Shown here piece by piece: positions 26,380-35,153 of a stretch of 64,000 nucleotides of DNA. The DNA comes from an uncultured Schlesneria sp. GTDB taxonomy: Bacteria > Planctomycetota > Planctomycetia > Planctomycetales > Planctomycetaceae. Location of the stretch: the NCBI GenBank assembly GCA_903840265.1, contig CAIMFH010000026.1:1-64000 (forward strand). The letters are read 5' to 3'. The number at the start of each line of letters is the position of its first letter. Position 1 is the stretch's first letter. Under the pieces are notes generated by a model. The model did not search any database. It was given only the letters and a program-made list of their open reading frames with translations, and was not told the DNA's origin. A program made the position numbers and the translations under genes.

Positions 26380-27024
26380 ATGCTTTGCACCACCAGTCCA
26401 ATCGCCCGCCGCAGTATGTTGGTGTGGGCCTGTCTGGCCGCGTTGTGGATGGGAGCATCCTCTGTCCGGGCCGAGCAATTTGTGTTGTTCGATGCCACCT
26501 TCACGTTCACTAAGGACGAAGCGGACAACTCGAAGCCGAGTCCTTCGCATTATTATGTTCGCGACAAGCTGATGAACGCCGAGCGGCCCAAGGACTGGAT
26601 CAGCCCGGTTGACTACCGCAACGGAACAGCACACGTTCGCCTGGAAGTGCTCGAGAAGCCCGCGGGCGGCGAAGCCACGACCTGGTCGGTGTGCTACATC
26701 CCCAACAAGGGCCGGGACAAGGGATATGGCTGCTTTAACACTCCGGTCTATAAAGAAGCTGGAGTCTACGAGCAGGACATTCCCATGACCAAGTTCTGGC
26801 AAAGCGATTCGATCGTTTGGGAACAGGGAATTAAGGAGATGCACCTGGTGATTAAGGACAACAGCGGTGGCAGCGGCCACGCGCACAAGCGACAGGATCA
26901 TGAAAAATTCTTTCCGACCAAGGTCCGGATGACCGTGATTCAAGTCTCGGCTGATTCCAAATACGACGCGAGTCTGGTACCAAACCTTCCGCCCGCCAAA
27001 ACTGTGGCACCCAAATCGAAGTAG
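26380..27024 (+). CDS. small secreted hypothetical protein
   Basis: A 214-residue exported protein. ATG 26380 follows TGAGGGA at suitable spacing. A signal peptide runs from an RR-containing start through MLVWACLAALWMGASSVRAE. The mature part looks beta-rich with aromatic residues (FVLFDATFTFTKDEADNSKP, HYYVRDKLMNAERPKDWISP, VRLEVLEKPAGGEATTWSVC) and a lysine-rich tail. It resembles polysaccharide-lyase-associated or jelly-roll-type planctomycete secreted proteins, but I cannot assign a family. It is 36 bases upstream of the Bcr/CflA transporter gene on the same strand and could be co-transcribed. Confidence 0.75.
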   Translation: MLCTTSPIARRSMLVWACLAALWMGASSVRAEQFVLFDATFTFTKDEADNSKPSPSHYYVRDKLMNAERPKDWISPVDYRNGTAHVRLEVLEKPAGGEATTWSVCYIPNKGRDKGYGCFNTPVYKEAGVYEQDIPMTKFWQSDSIVWEQGIKEMHLVIKDNSGGSGHAHKRQDHEKFFPTKVRMTVIQVSADSKYDASLVPNLPPAKTVAPKSK

Positions 27025-27060
27025 TCCCTCCCCTGCCTTGCTCTCTCCCGCCTGAAAGCT

Positions 27061-28317
27061 TTGATTTTGCCCGCCAAACGATCCGACCTGTTCGTTATCT
27101 CGCTGCTTGGTGCATTGAGTGTTGTCAGCCCGTTCGCCATCGACATGTACCTGCCGGCCTTCCCCGAGTTGGCAGCCGAGTTTGGTGTTCCGAGCACGAC
27201 CATCGCGCTCACTCTGTCCAGTTACTTCATCGGGCTGGCCTTGGGACAAGTGGTCTATGGCCCCCTGCTCGACCGGTTTGGACGCAAGCCTCCGTTGACG
27301 TTCGGGCTGAGCTTGTTCGTGGTGGCTTCGTTCGGATGTGCCTTCGCTCCTGACGTCTACACCCTGATTGTGCTGCGGTTTGTCCAGGCTCTGGGCGGGT
27401 GTGTGGCCCAGGTTGCTTCGATCGCGATGGTGAGAGACTTCTTTCCTCGCGACCAAGCTGCCCGTGTGCTCTCCCGATTATTTCTGTTCATCGCTGTGTC
27501 TCCTTTGATGGCTCCGACCATTGGGACGTTCGTGATCCAGGTGGCCGGATGGCAGGCGGCGTTCGTCATCCTGGGAACGATCGTGGCGGGAATTCTGGTG
27601 CTCGTCCTGGCACTGCTGCCCGAGGGGCATACTCCCGACCTGAATATCTCACTGCGTCCCGGCCCGATCCTGGCGGAGTACTGGGCGATCCTCTGCCATC
27701 CACGGTTCGCTACGTATGCGGGTGCGGGTGCGTTTTCGTTTGCTGGGTTGTTTACGTTTGTCGCCGGTTCGCCAGTCTTGTTCATGGATGGATTCCGTGT
27801 GAGTCAGCAGGTCTACAGCCTGATCTTTGCCTTGTTGGCAGGCGGATTCATCGCGGGCAGTCAGGTGAACGTGGTGCTGCTTCGCCGCGCCTCGAGCGAG
27901 ACGCTGTTCTTCCGGTTCCTGATCGCACAGACCGTATTCGGAGCATTATTCTTCGCGGGATCGTGGGCCGGTGTGTTGGGCCTTGGTGGGACTCTGGCTG
28001 TCATGTTCGGTTTCATGGCGTGCGTGGGGATCACCAATCCGAACGGTTCGGCATTGGCCATCGGACCGTTCAGCAAGAATGCCGGCAGCGCTTCGGCCTT
28101 GTTGGGTTTCTTTCAACTGGGGGTTGGTGCGGTGATCTCGACCGGCGTCAGTGCCGCCACGCCGAAGGATACGCTCCCCATCATCGCCATCTTTGCCATT
28201 ACGGCCGCCATCGGGTTGACCATTCTGCTGGCCGGTCGAAAGCGGGCACATGCCAGTTCGGGGGAGCAGGAGTTGGCCGTCGAGCCGAACAGCGAACTGG
28301 TGTCGGCCGACGGTTAA
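27061..28317 (+). CDS. Bcr/CflA-type multidrug MFS transporter
   Basis: A 418-residue MFS antiporter with 12 predicted membrane helices. The start is a TTG at 27061. The N-terminal block ISLLGALSVVSPFAIDMYLP then AFPELAAEFG is diagnostic of the Bcr/CflA subfamily, and the MFS signature is seen as GQVVYGPLLDRFGRKPPL in the loop between helices 2 and 3. The antiporter motif region is GGCVAQVASIAMVRDFF. Known members export bicyclomycin, chloramphenicol, sulphonamides or L-cysteine using the proton gradient; the substrate here is unknown. A hydrophilic 30-residue tail ends the protein. No regulator is adjacent. Confidence 0.93.
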   Translation: MILPAKRSDLFVISLLGALSVVSPFAIDMYLPAFPELAAEFGVPSTTIALTLSSYFIGLALGQVVYGPLLDRFGRKPPLTFGLSLFVVASFGCAFAPDVYTLIVLRFVQALGGCVAQVASIAMVRDFFPRDQAARVLSRLFLFIAVSPLMAPTIGTFVIQVAGWQAAFVILGTIVAGILVLVLALLPEGHTPDLNISLRPGPILAEYWAILCHPRFATYAGAGAFSFAGLFTFVAGSPVLFMDGFRVSQQVYSLIFALLAGGFIAGSQVNVVLLRRASSETLFFRFLIAQTVFGALFFAGSWAGVLGLGGTLAVMFGFMACVGITNPNGSALAIGPFSKNAGSASALLGFFQLGVGAVISTGVSAATPKDTLPIIAIFAITAAIGLTILLAGRKRAHASSGEQELAVEPNSELVSADG

Positions 28318-28462
28318 GCTTGCCCGCTCTGACGGAACCGACTGGAAGGAGCTGAGGGGCAAGGGCTGAGGGCCGAGCGACAAACCGTTCGCGTACGCAG
28401 TCTTTCGTTACGACTCTGCATGACACAACCCTGATTCACATCGCCGCCTTGGCTGATCGCCT

Positions 28463-28588
28463 TAAGTAGCCTTCTCGCTCCGCCGAGAAGTTAGCCGATG
28501 AGCGCGATGCTGTGATTGCCATTTCGGTCCGGTGTGTGAGGGCGCGCGGATTTGCTGTTGGCTTTCTTCTCACGGAGAAGGCTACTTA
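28463..28588. repeat. inverted-repeat element at the 3' end of the DUF3987 gene
   Basis: TAAGTAGCCTTCTC (28463-28476) and its exact complement GAGAAGGCTACTTA (28575-28588) bound a 126-base segment. Each arm itself forms a hairpin: cttctc-gctccgcc-gagaag on the left and cttctc-acg-gagaag on the right. The right arm contributes the TAA stop codon of the minus-strand DUF3987 gene. It looks like a small non-autonomous mobile element or REP-type bimer, perhaps acting as a terminator. Confidence 0.7.
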
Positions 28589-30520
28589 CACGGAATGCCG
28601 CCTGCCTGTTGCTGTGGTTCGTTCTTCCGTGTTCGACACAACCTCTGATTGTGGACGGCTGATGGTTGTGTTGAGACTTGGCTCGGCGGCTTGTTCGGTG
28701 GTGGCTGGTGGTTTCCTGTCGTGACTTGGCGCTTTCCTCTTTTTGATCACTTCCATCCTGTGGGTGGGGCGGCCTCCTTGGGGGCCGGGGGTGGTGCGGA
28801 GCCATTGGCAGAGGCCGCTGTCTTTGAGCTTGGTCATCGCAGCCATGGCGCACTGCGCGGTGGGGTACTTGCGACTATTGGAGCGGCAGACGTCTCGGAT
28901 GGTGACAGAACCTGCTGGGTGTCGGCGGATCCATTCGTACAGCTGCTGCAGGTCGCGACGTTCGGCGGTGAGGGAGACCTTTTTCAGGACTCGTTGCGCT
29001 TCATAGGCAAACCAGCGGGCGAGGGCGATGCCGTGCTGCATGCTGGTGGCGTCACACTGGAGCGGATCGACGTCTTCTCCGGCGGCGTAGCGGGACAAGT
29101 GGATGACGAGAGCCAATCGGGCGGTCTGGCCGGCCAGGCGGGATGTCCAGTGGAACAGGGCTTCGTCGATCTGGGACTGGCGGGTTCCGAGGTCGGTCAT
29201 GAACATGTCGATGTGATTGCGTGCTTCGGGAGAGAGTGTGACACAACCGGCGCGAGGAGCGCCTGACACAACCTCGGGGAGGGAGAACAACTTGTCTACC
29301 ACCCCGGCAAAGCCATCTTCGGTGGCCTGATCGACTTCTTCGTCCGTCCAGCATTGCGGGCGGGCTTCGGGCGAGGCGATGAGTAAGCGGCTGGTGAGTT
29401 CGCAGGCTCCCCCCTGTTTGGCGAACTTCTGGGTGAAGAGATCGGCGGACAATGTTCCGGTCAGACTGACGGCGGCGGGGGTGAGCGTCGCCGTCGTGCG
29501 GCCTTCGATCGTGACAGTTCGACCGCCGTAAAGATCCAGCCAGGCTTGCCGTTGAATGGCGGCTCGTTCGCCGGCGCCGGAGGTGCGTTTGAGCCAGCCG
29601 TCGAGTTCCTGGGGACAGACGAGGAGTCCTTTGGATTGTCGGGAGAGCAGACGACTCAGTGATGGCAGCGACCAGTCGACGGTGAATGATCGCTCGGCAA
29701 TCGGTTCGGGCGGTGGCAGCAGATGTTGCGGCTGACGACGCTGGTTGTCGCGGTAGACGGCCAGTTTGCGACGATAGGGCATGAACAGTTCCTGCCGCTG
29801 CTGCTCGGCTACCGCTTGACGGGCCTGCAGGGGAACGACTGCGGACTCGATGATTGCCTCGTGCGAACTCGGGCCTTCATTGACGAGGGCCGTCCACAGG
29901 ATCGCCGGTTCGGACCAGCCTCGTTTCAGTTCAATCCGCCGAGTTCCTCCGATGGCCGAGGCGAGGACTGACAGCACCGGTAAAGCGACGGCGGCAGCAT
30001 CACAGTTGAGCGAGTTGGCTTGGGCGACGACAAACTGCTGAACCGGTTGCGGCAGGGACTCGACCGGGAAGGGTTGGGATTCTGGGACCTGTCCCGGGAC
30101 CAGATACTGCAGGTTGACCCAGGGGAGGCCATCGTCGGTGTCGGCGGGCATGAATGCCGGCATGGGGATCGAGGAGGACTCCAGCACGCCGTCGTGTTTC
30201 GGATCAGGCCCATCCGAGGGCCAGCGGTAGGCAGGACCGGGGACGTTCTGAGTCGGTGGGGTGGCTGGAGTCGCCCCCGGGCAGCCCTCAGAAATGGACT
30301 CGAACGGCGCTTCACTGGAGGCTCCCGTTGGTCGACCCCAGCCACCCTGTCGATCCATCTCACGCCCTTGCCGCTCGCGGTACCGCACTTCGGCGACCAG
30401 CTCTTTGATGGAGCGGAGAGACTCGTTGTCCGGCCCCAATAAGTCGGTGACTTCCTGGAGCCGGGAGTCAGGAAACATCTCAGACAGTTTGACCGGTCGA
30501 CGCAATTTTCGAGCAGACAT
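28586..30520 (-). CDS. DUF3987 (YfjI-like) primase/helicase-associated protein
   Basis: A 644-residue DUF3987 protein. The family is found in plasmids, prophages and satellites and is related to replication helicase/primase proteins. Recognisable segments: FPVESLPQPVQQFVVAQANS, DAAAVALPVLSVLASAIGG, WTALVNEGPSSHEAIIESAV (replacing the usual GxxGxGKS P-loop; note the missing Gly-Lys), ITVDWSLPSLSRLL-like ERSFTVDWSLPSL, KGLLVCPQELDGWLKRT, and RLLIASPEARPQCWTDEEVD. A winged-helix-like domain occupies residues about 520-585 (QQLYEWIRRHPAGSVTIRDV). The P-loop replacement suggests no ATP hydrolysis. No primase, integrase or replicon gene is adjacent, so it is a remnant or orphan. Palindromic repeats lie at both ends. 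Confidence 0.85.
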   Translation of the reverse strand: MSARKLRRPVKLSEMFPDSRLQEVTDLLGPDNESLRSIKELVAEVRYRERQGREMDRQGGWGRPTGASSEAPFESISEGCPGATPATPPTQNVPGPAYRWPSDGPDPKHDGVLESSSIPMPAFMPADTDDGLPWVNLQYLVPGQVPESQPFPVESLPQPVQQFVVAQANSLNCDAAAVALPVLSVLASAIGGTRRIELKRGWSEPAILWTALVNEGPSSHEAIIESAVVPLQARQAVAEQQRQELFMPYRRKLAVYRDNQRRQPQHLLPPPEPIAERSFTVDWSLPSLSRLLSRQSKGLLVCPQELDGWLKRTSGAGERAAIQRQAWLDLYGGRTVTIEGRTTATLTPAAVSLTGTLSADLFTQKFAKQGGACELTSRLLIASPEARPQCWTDEEVDQATEDGFAGVVDKLFSLPEVVSGAPRAGCVTLSPEARNHIDMFMTDLGTRQSQIDEALFHWTSRLAGQTARLALVIHLSRYAAGEDVDPLQCDATSMQHGIALARWFAYEAQRVLKKVSLTAERRDLQQLYEWIRRHPAGSVTIRDVCRSNSRKYPTAQCAMAAMTKLKDSGLCQWLRTTPGPQGGRPTHRMEVIKKRKAPSHDRKPPATTEQAAEPSLNTTISRPQSEVVSNTEERTTATGRRHSV

Positions 30521-30614
30521 GGGGTTTCTCCAGGCGGGAATCAGGTACAGGTCGCCAATTGAATGCAGAGAGTCATGACAAGGGATGTCATGGGGTTGTG
30601 ATGGAATGCTGTGC

Positions 30615-30703
30615 CGCCCTTTCAGGGTTTGTGGGTTTGAATGTCCGGCTTTCCCCGGGCGATGCCCGGGGCTGGTTTGTGATACCCCATTCGGGGCGGA
30701 AGA
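30615..30703 (+). repeat. composite palindromic repeat, copy 1
   Basis: Consists of gccctttcagggtttgtgg, then the palindrome ccccgggcgatgcccgggg, then ctggtttgtgat, then accccattcggggc. The same modules in the same order occur on the opposite strand at 30799-30884. Confidence 0.75.
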
Positions 30704-30798
30704 CGGCCGCTGTCACCGTTCGCTCGAACGTTTTGGTTCGTGTCATGGCATACATTCGCGGCCCGATGCTTGTTAGCTGATCGATGCCCGTTCGGAGT

Positions 30799-30884
30799 CT
30801 TAGGCCCCGCAGGGGCAATGACAAATCAGCCTCGGGCGACGCCCGAGGATCAATGCGTAGTAGCCCGCTCAGCCCTGAAAAGGC
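30799..30884 (-). repeat. composite palindromic repeat, copy 2 (inverted)
   Basis: Read on the minus strand: cctttTCAGGGCTgag, then cctcgggcgtcgcccgagg, then ctgatttgtcat, then tgcccctgcggggc. The palindromes differ from copy 1 but by compensating changes that preserve pairing, which points to selection on structure. Confidence 0.75.
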
Positions 30885-30940
30885 GAAACAACATCCAAGC
30901 TTACGCGCGGGCCTTGCATGCGATTTCCCATCAGAGCAAC

Positions 30941-31003
30941 AAAAAAACGGCCACACCGATTGACCGCCCGAAAAATCGGGCCAGTCGATGGGTGTGGCCG
31001 TTG
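30941..31003 (-). terminator. long hairpin with T tract on the minus strand
   Basis: ACGGCCACACC (30947-30957) pairs with GGTGTGGCCGT (30991-31001), with inner pairing around ccgaaaaatcgg. A run of seven A before it (30941-30947) would be a U tract for minus-strand RNA. No minus-strand gene lies upstream (to the right), so the transcript it ends is unknown. Confidence 0.55.
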
Positions 31004-31468
31004 GTTACGGTCCACGGGGGGGTATTCATGCAATTAACGAGATGATTGTGCCAAGCGGAAACTGATCGTCAAGATGAGTTTTTGATCTAGAGGGATCTTT
31101 GTCTAAAAAGGGCATCGCTGCTGGCACGTACCTCGAGAAGGTAACTGGAACTGATTGCAGTTTCTCGCTGCAAAGGAGTCGTAGGGTATTTGACAAGATG
31201 TGAAACTGCGCCCCGCCAAGGCCTCAGTGCGTGCAACAAGTCCGCACGCCTGAGTCTATGACACCTCCGGTTGCGGACGTGCAACACGTCCAGTTAATTA
31301 CGATATTCTGCAAGCACTGTAGTCAAACACTCGCGACAACAACACTTCGCGCATTCTCTATCCCATGGGGTGCGACGGTTGCAGTCTGTACGCGATCTAC
31401 GCAGAATAGCGACTCACGTCGTTCGCGCTCAGTTGGTTATAGTTCACCTCTTATATGCGGGGGCCAGC

Positions 31469-32977
31469 ATGTCATTTCCTTTCTTTGGTCAAACGTTTTC
31501 GTTCAAACAACCCGACGGAACAAGAATCGCCCTTCGCGGCTGGGGAGACCAGCATCGAGCAGTCTTCGAAACACTCGATGGTTTCACGGTGACGAAGGAT
31601 CCGCAGACCGGGTTCTACAACTATGCGACGTTGACACCCGAGGCTGATGAGTTGCGAACCACCGGTGTCCGTGTCGGATATACGGCGCCACAAGCACTCG
31701 GTTTGCCTGAGGGAATTCGGATCAACCATTTCGCTGCTCAGTCGTTTGCGGAAGCGGGAAATGGAATTTTGAAGCCTCGGTGGAAGGAACGCCATGACCA
31801 GTACAAATCGGCTGTTCGAGCTTTGGCTGCCGCAGCTCCTGGCGCCCTACCGGCACCACCAGCCCGACAGACCGTCGGGGCCTACGTGGGGTTATGCCTG
31901 TTAATCCAGTTTCCGGATGTCCCTGCGGCGGTTACCCAGCAGCAGGTCGACGACTTCTGTAACAAAGTGGGTTACTCAGACTTCGGGAACCGCGGTTCTG
32001 TTTACGACTACTACCGGGATAATTCGGCCGGGAAGCTTCAATACACGACCCGCATCACGGCCTACTACACGGCCAAACACGAACGCAGCTATTATACGAA
32101 TCCCGCCATTCCGTATACCGAACGGGCGCGTGAACTGATCAAAGAGGCGCTGACATATCACATTGCTCACGGATTTGATTTTTCGAGTCTCACCGTCGAT
32201 GCAACGGGCGCTGTCTTTGCGACGAATGTCTTTTACGCCGGTGCCAACGACAACGCCTGGAGCGAAGGATTGTGGCCGCATTCCTCTCGACTGGCCGCAC
32301 CATTCCAGGTGGCGAGCGGAAAATTCGCCGTGGATTACCAGATCACGAACATCGGATCGTCGCTGGAATTAGGGACCTATTGCCATGAGAATGGTCACAT
32401 GCTTTGTGACTTTCCTGACTTGTACAACTATTCCAATCAGGCCCGTGGTGTTGGTCAATATTGCCTGATGTGTGGCGGTGGCAATGCCGACCCGCTGAAT
32501 CCGCATCAAATCTGTGCCTACCTGAAATACCGCGCTGGTTGGGGAAATCCTGCGGCTGGCATCTCGTCGGGAATGCAGATGTCTTCTGAAGCCGGTAAGA
32601 ACCAGTTTTTTGTTTACCAGAAGACATCAACCGAGTACTTCATTCTAGAGAATCGCAATCAATCTGGCCGCGATGCCACACTGGCAGACTCCGGCTTGGC
32701 GATCTGGCACGTGGATGAGTTGGGCAGCAATAGCGAACCGCAGAAGGCGCCACCGGGTCACCAGAGATTCGAATGCGTGCTGGTACAGGCCGATGGACGG
32801 GACGACCTGGGCACGGGCATCAATCAGGGGGATGGATCGGACCTGTTCCGCAGCGGACTGGTTGATCGTTTCGATGACACGACATCTCCCTCAAGCCGAT
32901 GGTGGGATGGTTCGGCCTCTGGCATAAGGATTCACGGTGTTACGACCGCGGGAACCACGATTTCGTTTAGCGACTGA
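31469..32977 (+). CDS. M6 family (immune inhibitor A-like) metalloprotease
   Basis: A 502-residue zinc metallopeptidase. The start at ATG 31469 is preceded by GCGGGGG and gives the family N-terminus MSFPFFGQTFSFKQPDGTRI with the typical phrase FETLDGFTVTKDPQTGFYNY. The M6 catalytic domain contains LCLLIQFPDVPA, SVYDYYRDNSAGKLQYTTRI and the zinc motif HENGH near residue 306, followed by CDFPDLY and the conserved YCLMCGGGNADPLNPHQICA. The C-terminus includes IWHVDELGSNSEP. M6 proteases such as InhA are normally secreted and degrade host or prey proteins; no signal peptide is evident here, so export or localisation is unclear. It heads a group of four plus-strand genes. Confidence 0.9.
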   Translation: MSFPFFGQTFSFKQPDGTRIALRGWGDQHRAVFETLDGFTVTKDPQTGFYNYATLTPEADELRTTGVRVGYTAPQALGLPEGIRINHFAAQSFAEAGNGILKPRWKERHDQYKSAVRALAAAAPGALPAPPARQTVGAYVGLCLLIQFPDVPAAVTQQQVDDFCNKVGYSDFGNRGSVYDYYRDNSAGKLQYTTRITAYYTAKHERSYYTNPAIPYTERARELIKEALTYHIAHGFDFSSLTVDATGAVFATNVFYAGANDNAWSEGLWPHSSRLAAPFQVASGKFAVDYQITNIGSSLELGTYCHENGHMLCDFPDLYNYSNQARGVGQYCLMCGGGNADPLNPHQICAYLKYRAGWGNPAAGISSGMQMSSEAGKNQFFVYQKTSTEYFILENRNQSGRDATLADSGLAIWHVDELGSNSEPQKAPPGHQRFECVLVQADGRDDLGTGINQGDGSDLFRSGLVDRFDDTTSPSSRWWDGSASGIRIHGVTTAGTTISFSD

Positions 32978-33065
32978 GGTAGCCGTTGCGAACGAATGCG
33001 GCGGCCGCACAGAGCGACGCCTCTGACTGACGACCGATCTGAACCTTCCCAGGCGAGTTCGACTG

Positions 33066-35114
33066 ATGGCGAAGAAAAAGGCAAAGGGGGCAGTCGCGTC
33101 CCAATCAACGCTCAGTCGTGACGTCGAAACAAAAACGTCTACTCCGAGACGCGCCAAGGCATCCACAAAAAAGGTTCGAGCTGGCAGGAACAAGGAGAAG
33201 GATATGGACGAATTGCCTCTATCCAATCGTGTCGGGAACCTTGAGCGCCAACTGGCACAAATCATCGAGCAACTGGATGGCTTGAGGTCCCCGACGGCAT
33301 CGGCGATGGCCCCGGCACCAGGTCCTCCGCCACCTGAGGCACTTCCGGCGATTTCCGTGAACCTCCCGGGAGCGATTGCGCTCAGCCAGTTCTCGGGTCA
33401 GATTGACGACCTGAGTCTGGCAGATCGTCAAGTCGTGGTGACGGCCGCCATCAGAATGTTGGAGGGGGTCTTCGCGCATCTGCCGCTCAAGAAGGCGATG
33501 CACGGTATCGATCCTGTCCAGCGTCTGAAGCTTTTGCAGCGCCGCGTACAGGATGAATTGAACGACCCGGCCACCGCCAGTTCTGCACCCGCCTTCCATG
33601 CGGAAATGATCGATGTCTTTCACTCATTAAGGGATCTGCATACCAATTACATCCTGCCGTCGGCATATCAGAGAATGACCGCGTTTCTTCCGTTCCTGAT
33701 CCAAGAATACTATTCGAGTCCACCTCGCCATCGGCATTACATCGTGACTCGCACGCATCCGCTGTTGAATCATCCGACGTTTGTGCGAGGCGTCACCATC
33801 GTGAGTTGGAACGGGATTCCAATCGACAGGGCCGTTGAAATCGCCGCTTCTCGCGAGGCTGGCAGCAACGAAGACGCTCGGCACGTACGAGGTTTGGAAT
33901 CGCTGACACTGCGCTCGCTGGCCATGGACGCTCTTCCGGATGAGGAATGGGTGATCATCCGCTATGTCTCGAATGGGCAGGAACTGGAGATTAAGTTCAA
34001 CTGGATGGTGTCTGGGACTGCGGCGCCGACGGCAGGCCTCGCCGCAGACTCTAGCGGAGTCCTCATCAATGCAGGACAATCTGGCCGCCTGATGGGGTTC
34101 GATGGCGCTTCGATTTCTATCCAGCGTGCGAAGAAGACATTATTCTTTCCGGATCAAGTGAAGACCGAAGAACGGATGGCGGCGGCCTTGCACCCCGGCG
34201 AGCAGGACTTCTTCCAGACCGCCGCTGCCCCCAGTACTGTGCGGCGACCTCGATCGCCACAGTTTGGCAATGTCAGCAACGCCGCCGAGCACTTCCAGCG
34301 AGTTGCCTCCACGATGGCGACCGACAACTCACAGACGACCAGCCTGCTGCCAGAATTCTTTTCATTTCAGACGCTGAACGCGGGGCCACAGTCGCTCGGC
34401 TATATTCGCATCTATTCGTTTATGGCATGGGATACAAATGCCTTCGTGGCGGAATTCATCCGCATCGCGCAGTTACTTCCTCAAACAGGATTGATCATCG
34501 ACGTCCGTGGTAATGGTGGCGGCAATATCAATGCTGGGGAGATGCTGCTGCAGGTCTTGACGAAAACAACGATCGAACCCGAGCGGTTCCATTTTATTAA
34601 CTCGCCCGAGACGCTGGACCTTTGTACGCCGCCATCCGATTTGAGTCCCTGGAAAGAGTCGATCAAGTTGTCTTTGGAAACCGGGGAAATCTACTCGCAA
34701 GGGTTCCCGCTCACTTCACCCTCCGACGCCAATAGTGGTTTGTGGGGATATACGGGAAAAGTACTGCTGCTGATTGATGCGCTGTGTTACAGCACGACCG
34801 ACATTTTTTCCGCCGGATTTCAGGATCACGAGATTGGCAAGATCCTCGGTACGACTTCTCGAACGGGCGCCGGCGGTGCCAATGTCTGGGGTTACGACTT
34901 CCTGCAAGGACTGGACGGCTTCCCACCGTTGCCGAAAGGAGTCGCGTTTCGCACAGCGATTCGACGAGCAACTCGTGTCCGGGGACAGGCGGGTGTGCCA
35001 CTTGAGGATCTGGGTGTCAAAACAAATGAAGTTCATTATTTGACACGCCGCGACTTGCTGGAAGGAAACGCTGACTTGCTTGCCAGGGCAGCAGAATTGC
35101 TGTTCTCCGCCTGA
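33066..35114 (+). CDS. S41 family (C-terminal processing/tricorn-like) serine peptidase
   Basis: A 682-residue protein with a Lys/Arg-rich, disordered N-terminus (MAKKKAKGAVASQSTLSRDV), a coiled segment (RVGNLERQLAQIIEQLDGL), a Pro/Ala linker and then the peptidase region. A helical part precedes FHSLRDLHTNYILPSAYQRM, a PDZ-like segment (VRGVTIVSWNGIPIDRAVEI) and the S41 core LGYIRIYSFMAWDTNAFVAE, LIIDVRGNGGG near residue 477, and LLIDALCYSTTDIFSAGF with the presumed nucleophile Ser near residue 573. There is no signal peptide, unusual for S41. It lies 88 bases after the M6 protease gene and 39 bases before the hydrolase gene, suggesting one operon. The substrate is unknown. Confidence 0.85.
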   Translation: MAKKKAKGAVASQSTLSRDVETKTSTPRRAKASTKKVRAGRNKEKDMDELPLSNRVGNLERQLAQIIEQLDGLRSPTASAMAPAPGPPPPEALPAISVNLPGAIALSQFSGQIDDLSLADRQVVVTAAIRMLEGVFAHLPLKKAMHGIDPVQRLKLLQRRVQDELNDPATASSAPAFHAEMIDVFHSLRDLHTNYILPSAYQRMTAFLPFLIQEYYSSPPRHRHYIVTRTHPLLNHPTFVRGVTIVSWNGIPIDRAVEIAASREAGSNEDARHVRGLESLTLRSLAMDALPDEEWVIIRYVSNGQELEIKFNWMVSGTAAPTAGLAADSSGVLINAGQSGRLMGFDGASISIQRAKKTLFFPDQVKTEERMAAALHPGEQDFFQTAAAPSTVRRPRSPQFGNVSNAAEHFQRVASTMATDNSQTTSLLPEFFSFQTLNAGPQSLGYIRIYSFMAWDTNAFVAEFIRIAQLLPQTGLIIDVRGNGGGNINAGEMLLQVLTKTTIEPERFHFINSPETLDLCTPPSDLSPWKESIKLSLETGEIYSQGFPLTSPSDANSGLWGYTGKVLLLIDALCYSTTDIFSAGFQDHEIGKILGTTSRTGAGGANVWGYDFLQGLDGFPPLPKGVAFRTAIRRATRVRGQAGVPLEDLGVKTNEVHYLTRRDLLEGNADLLARAAELLFSA

Positions 35115-35153
35115 CCCTGTTCACTTCTCGAAACTTCTCAGAAAGCGACTGTC

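Larger units (their letters stand above)
30521..31468. other. repeat-rich intergenic region
   Basis: About 950 bases between divergent genes. It holds an inverted pair of composite GC-rich repeats (30615-30703, 30799-30884) and a long hairpin (30946-31002). From 31010 to 31468 no gene or RNA was recognised. Confidence 0.5.

Noticed and set aside
26128-27456. Long minus-strand reading frame of 442 codons
   Set aside because: It is the complement of the secreted protein and transporter genes on the plus strand, which have signal peptide, membrane and family features; the minus frame has none.
31087-31287. Small minus-strand gene that would use the hairpin at 30941 as terminator
   Set aside because: 66-codon frame without family features or ribosome-binding site; not supported.
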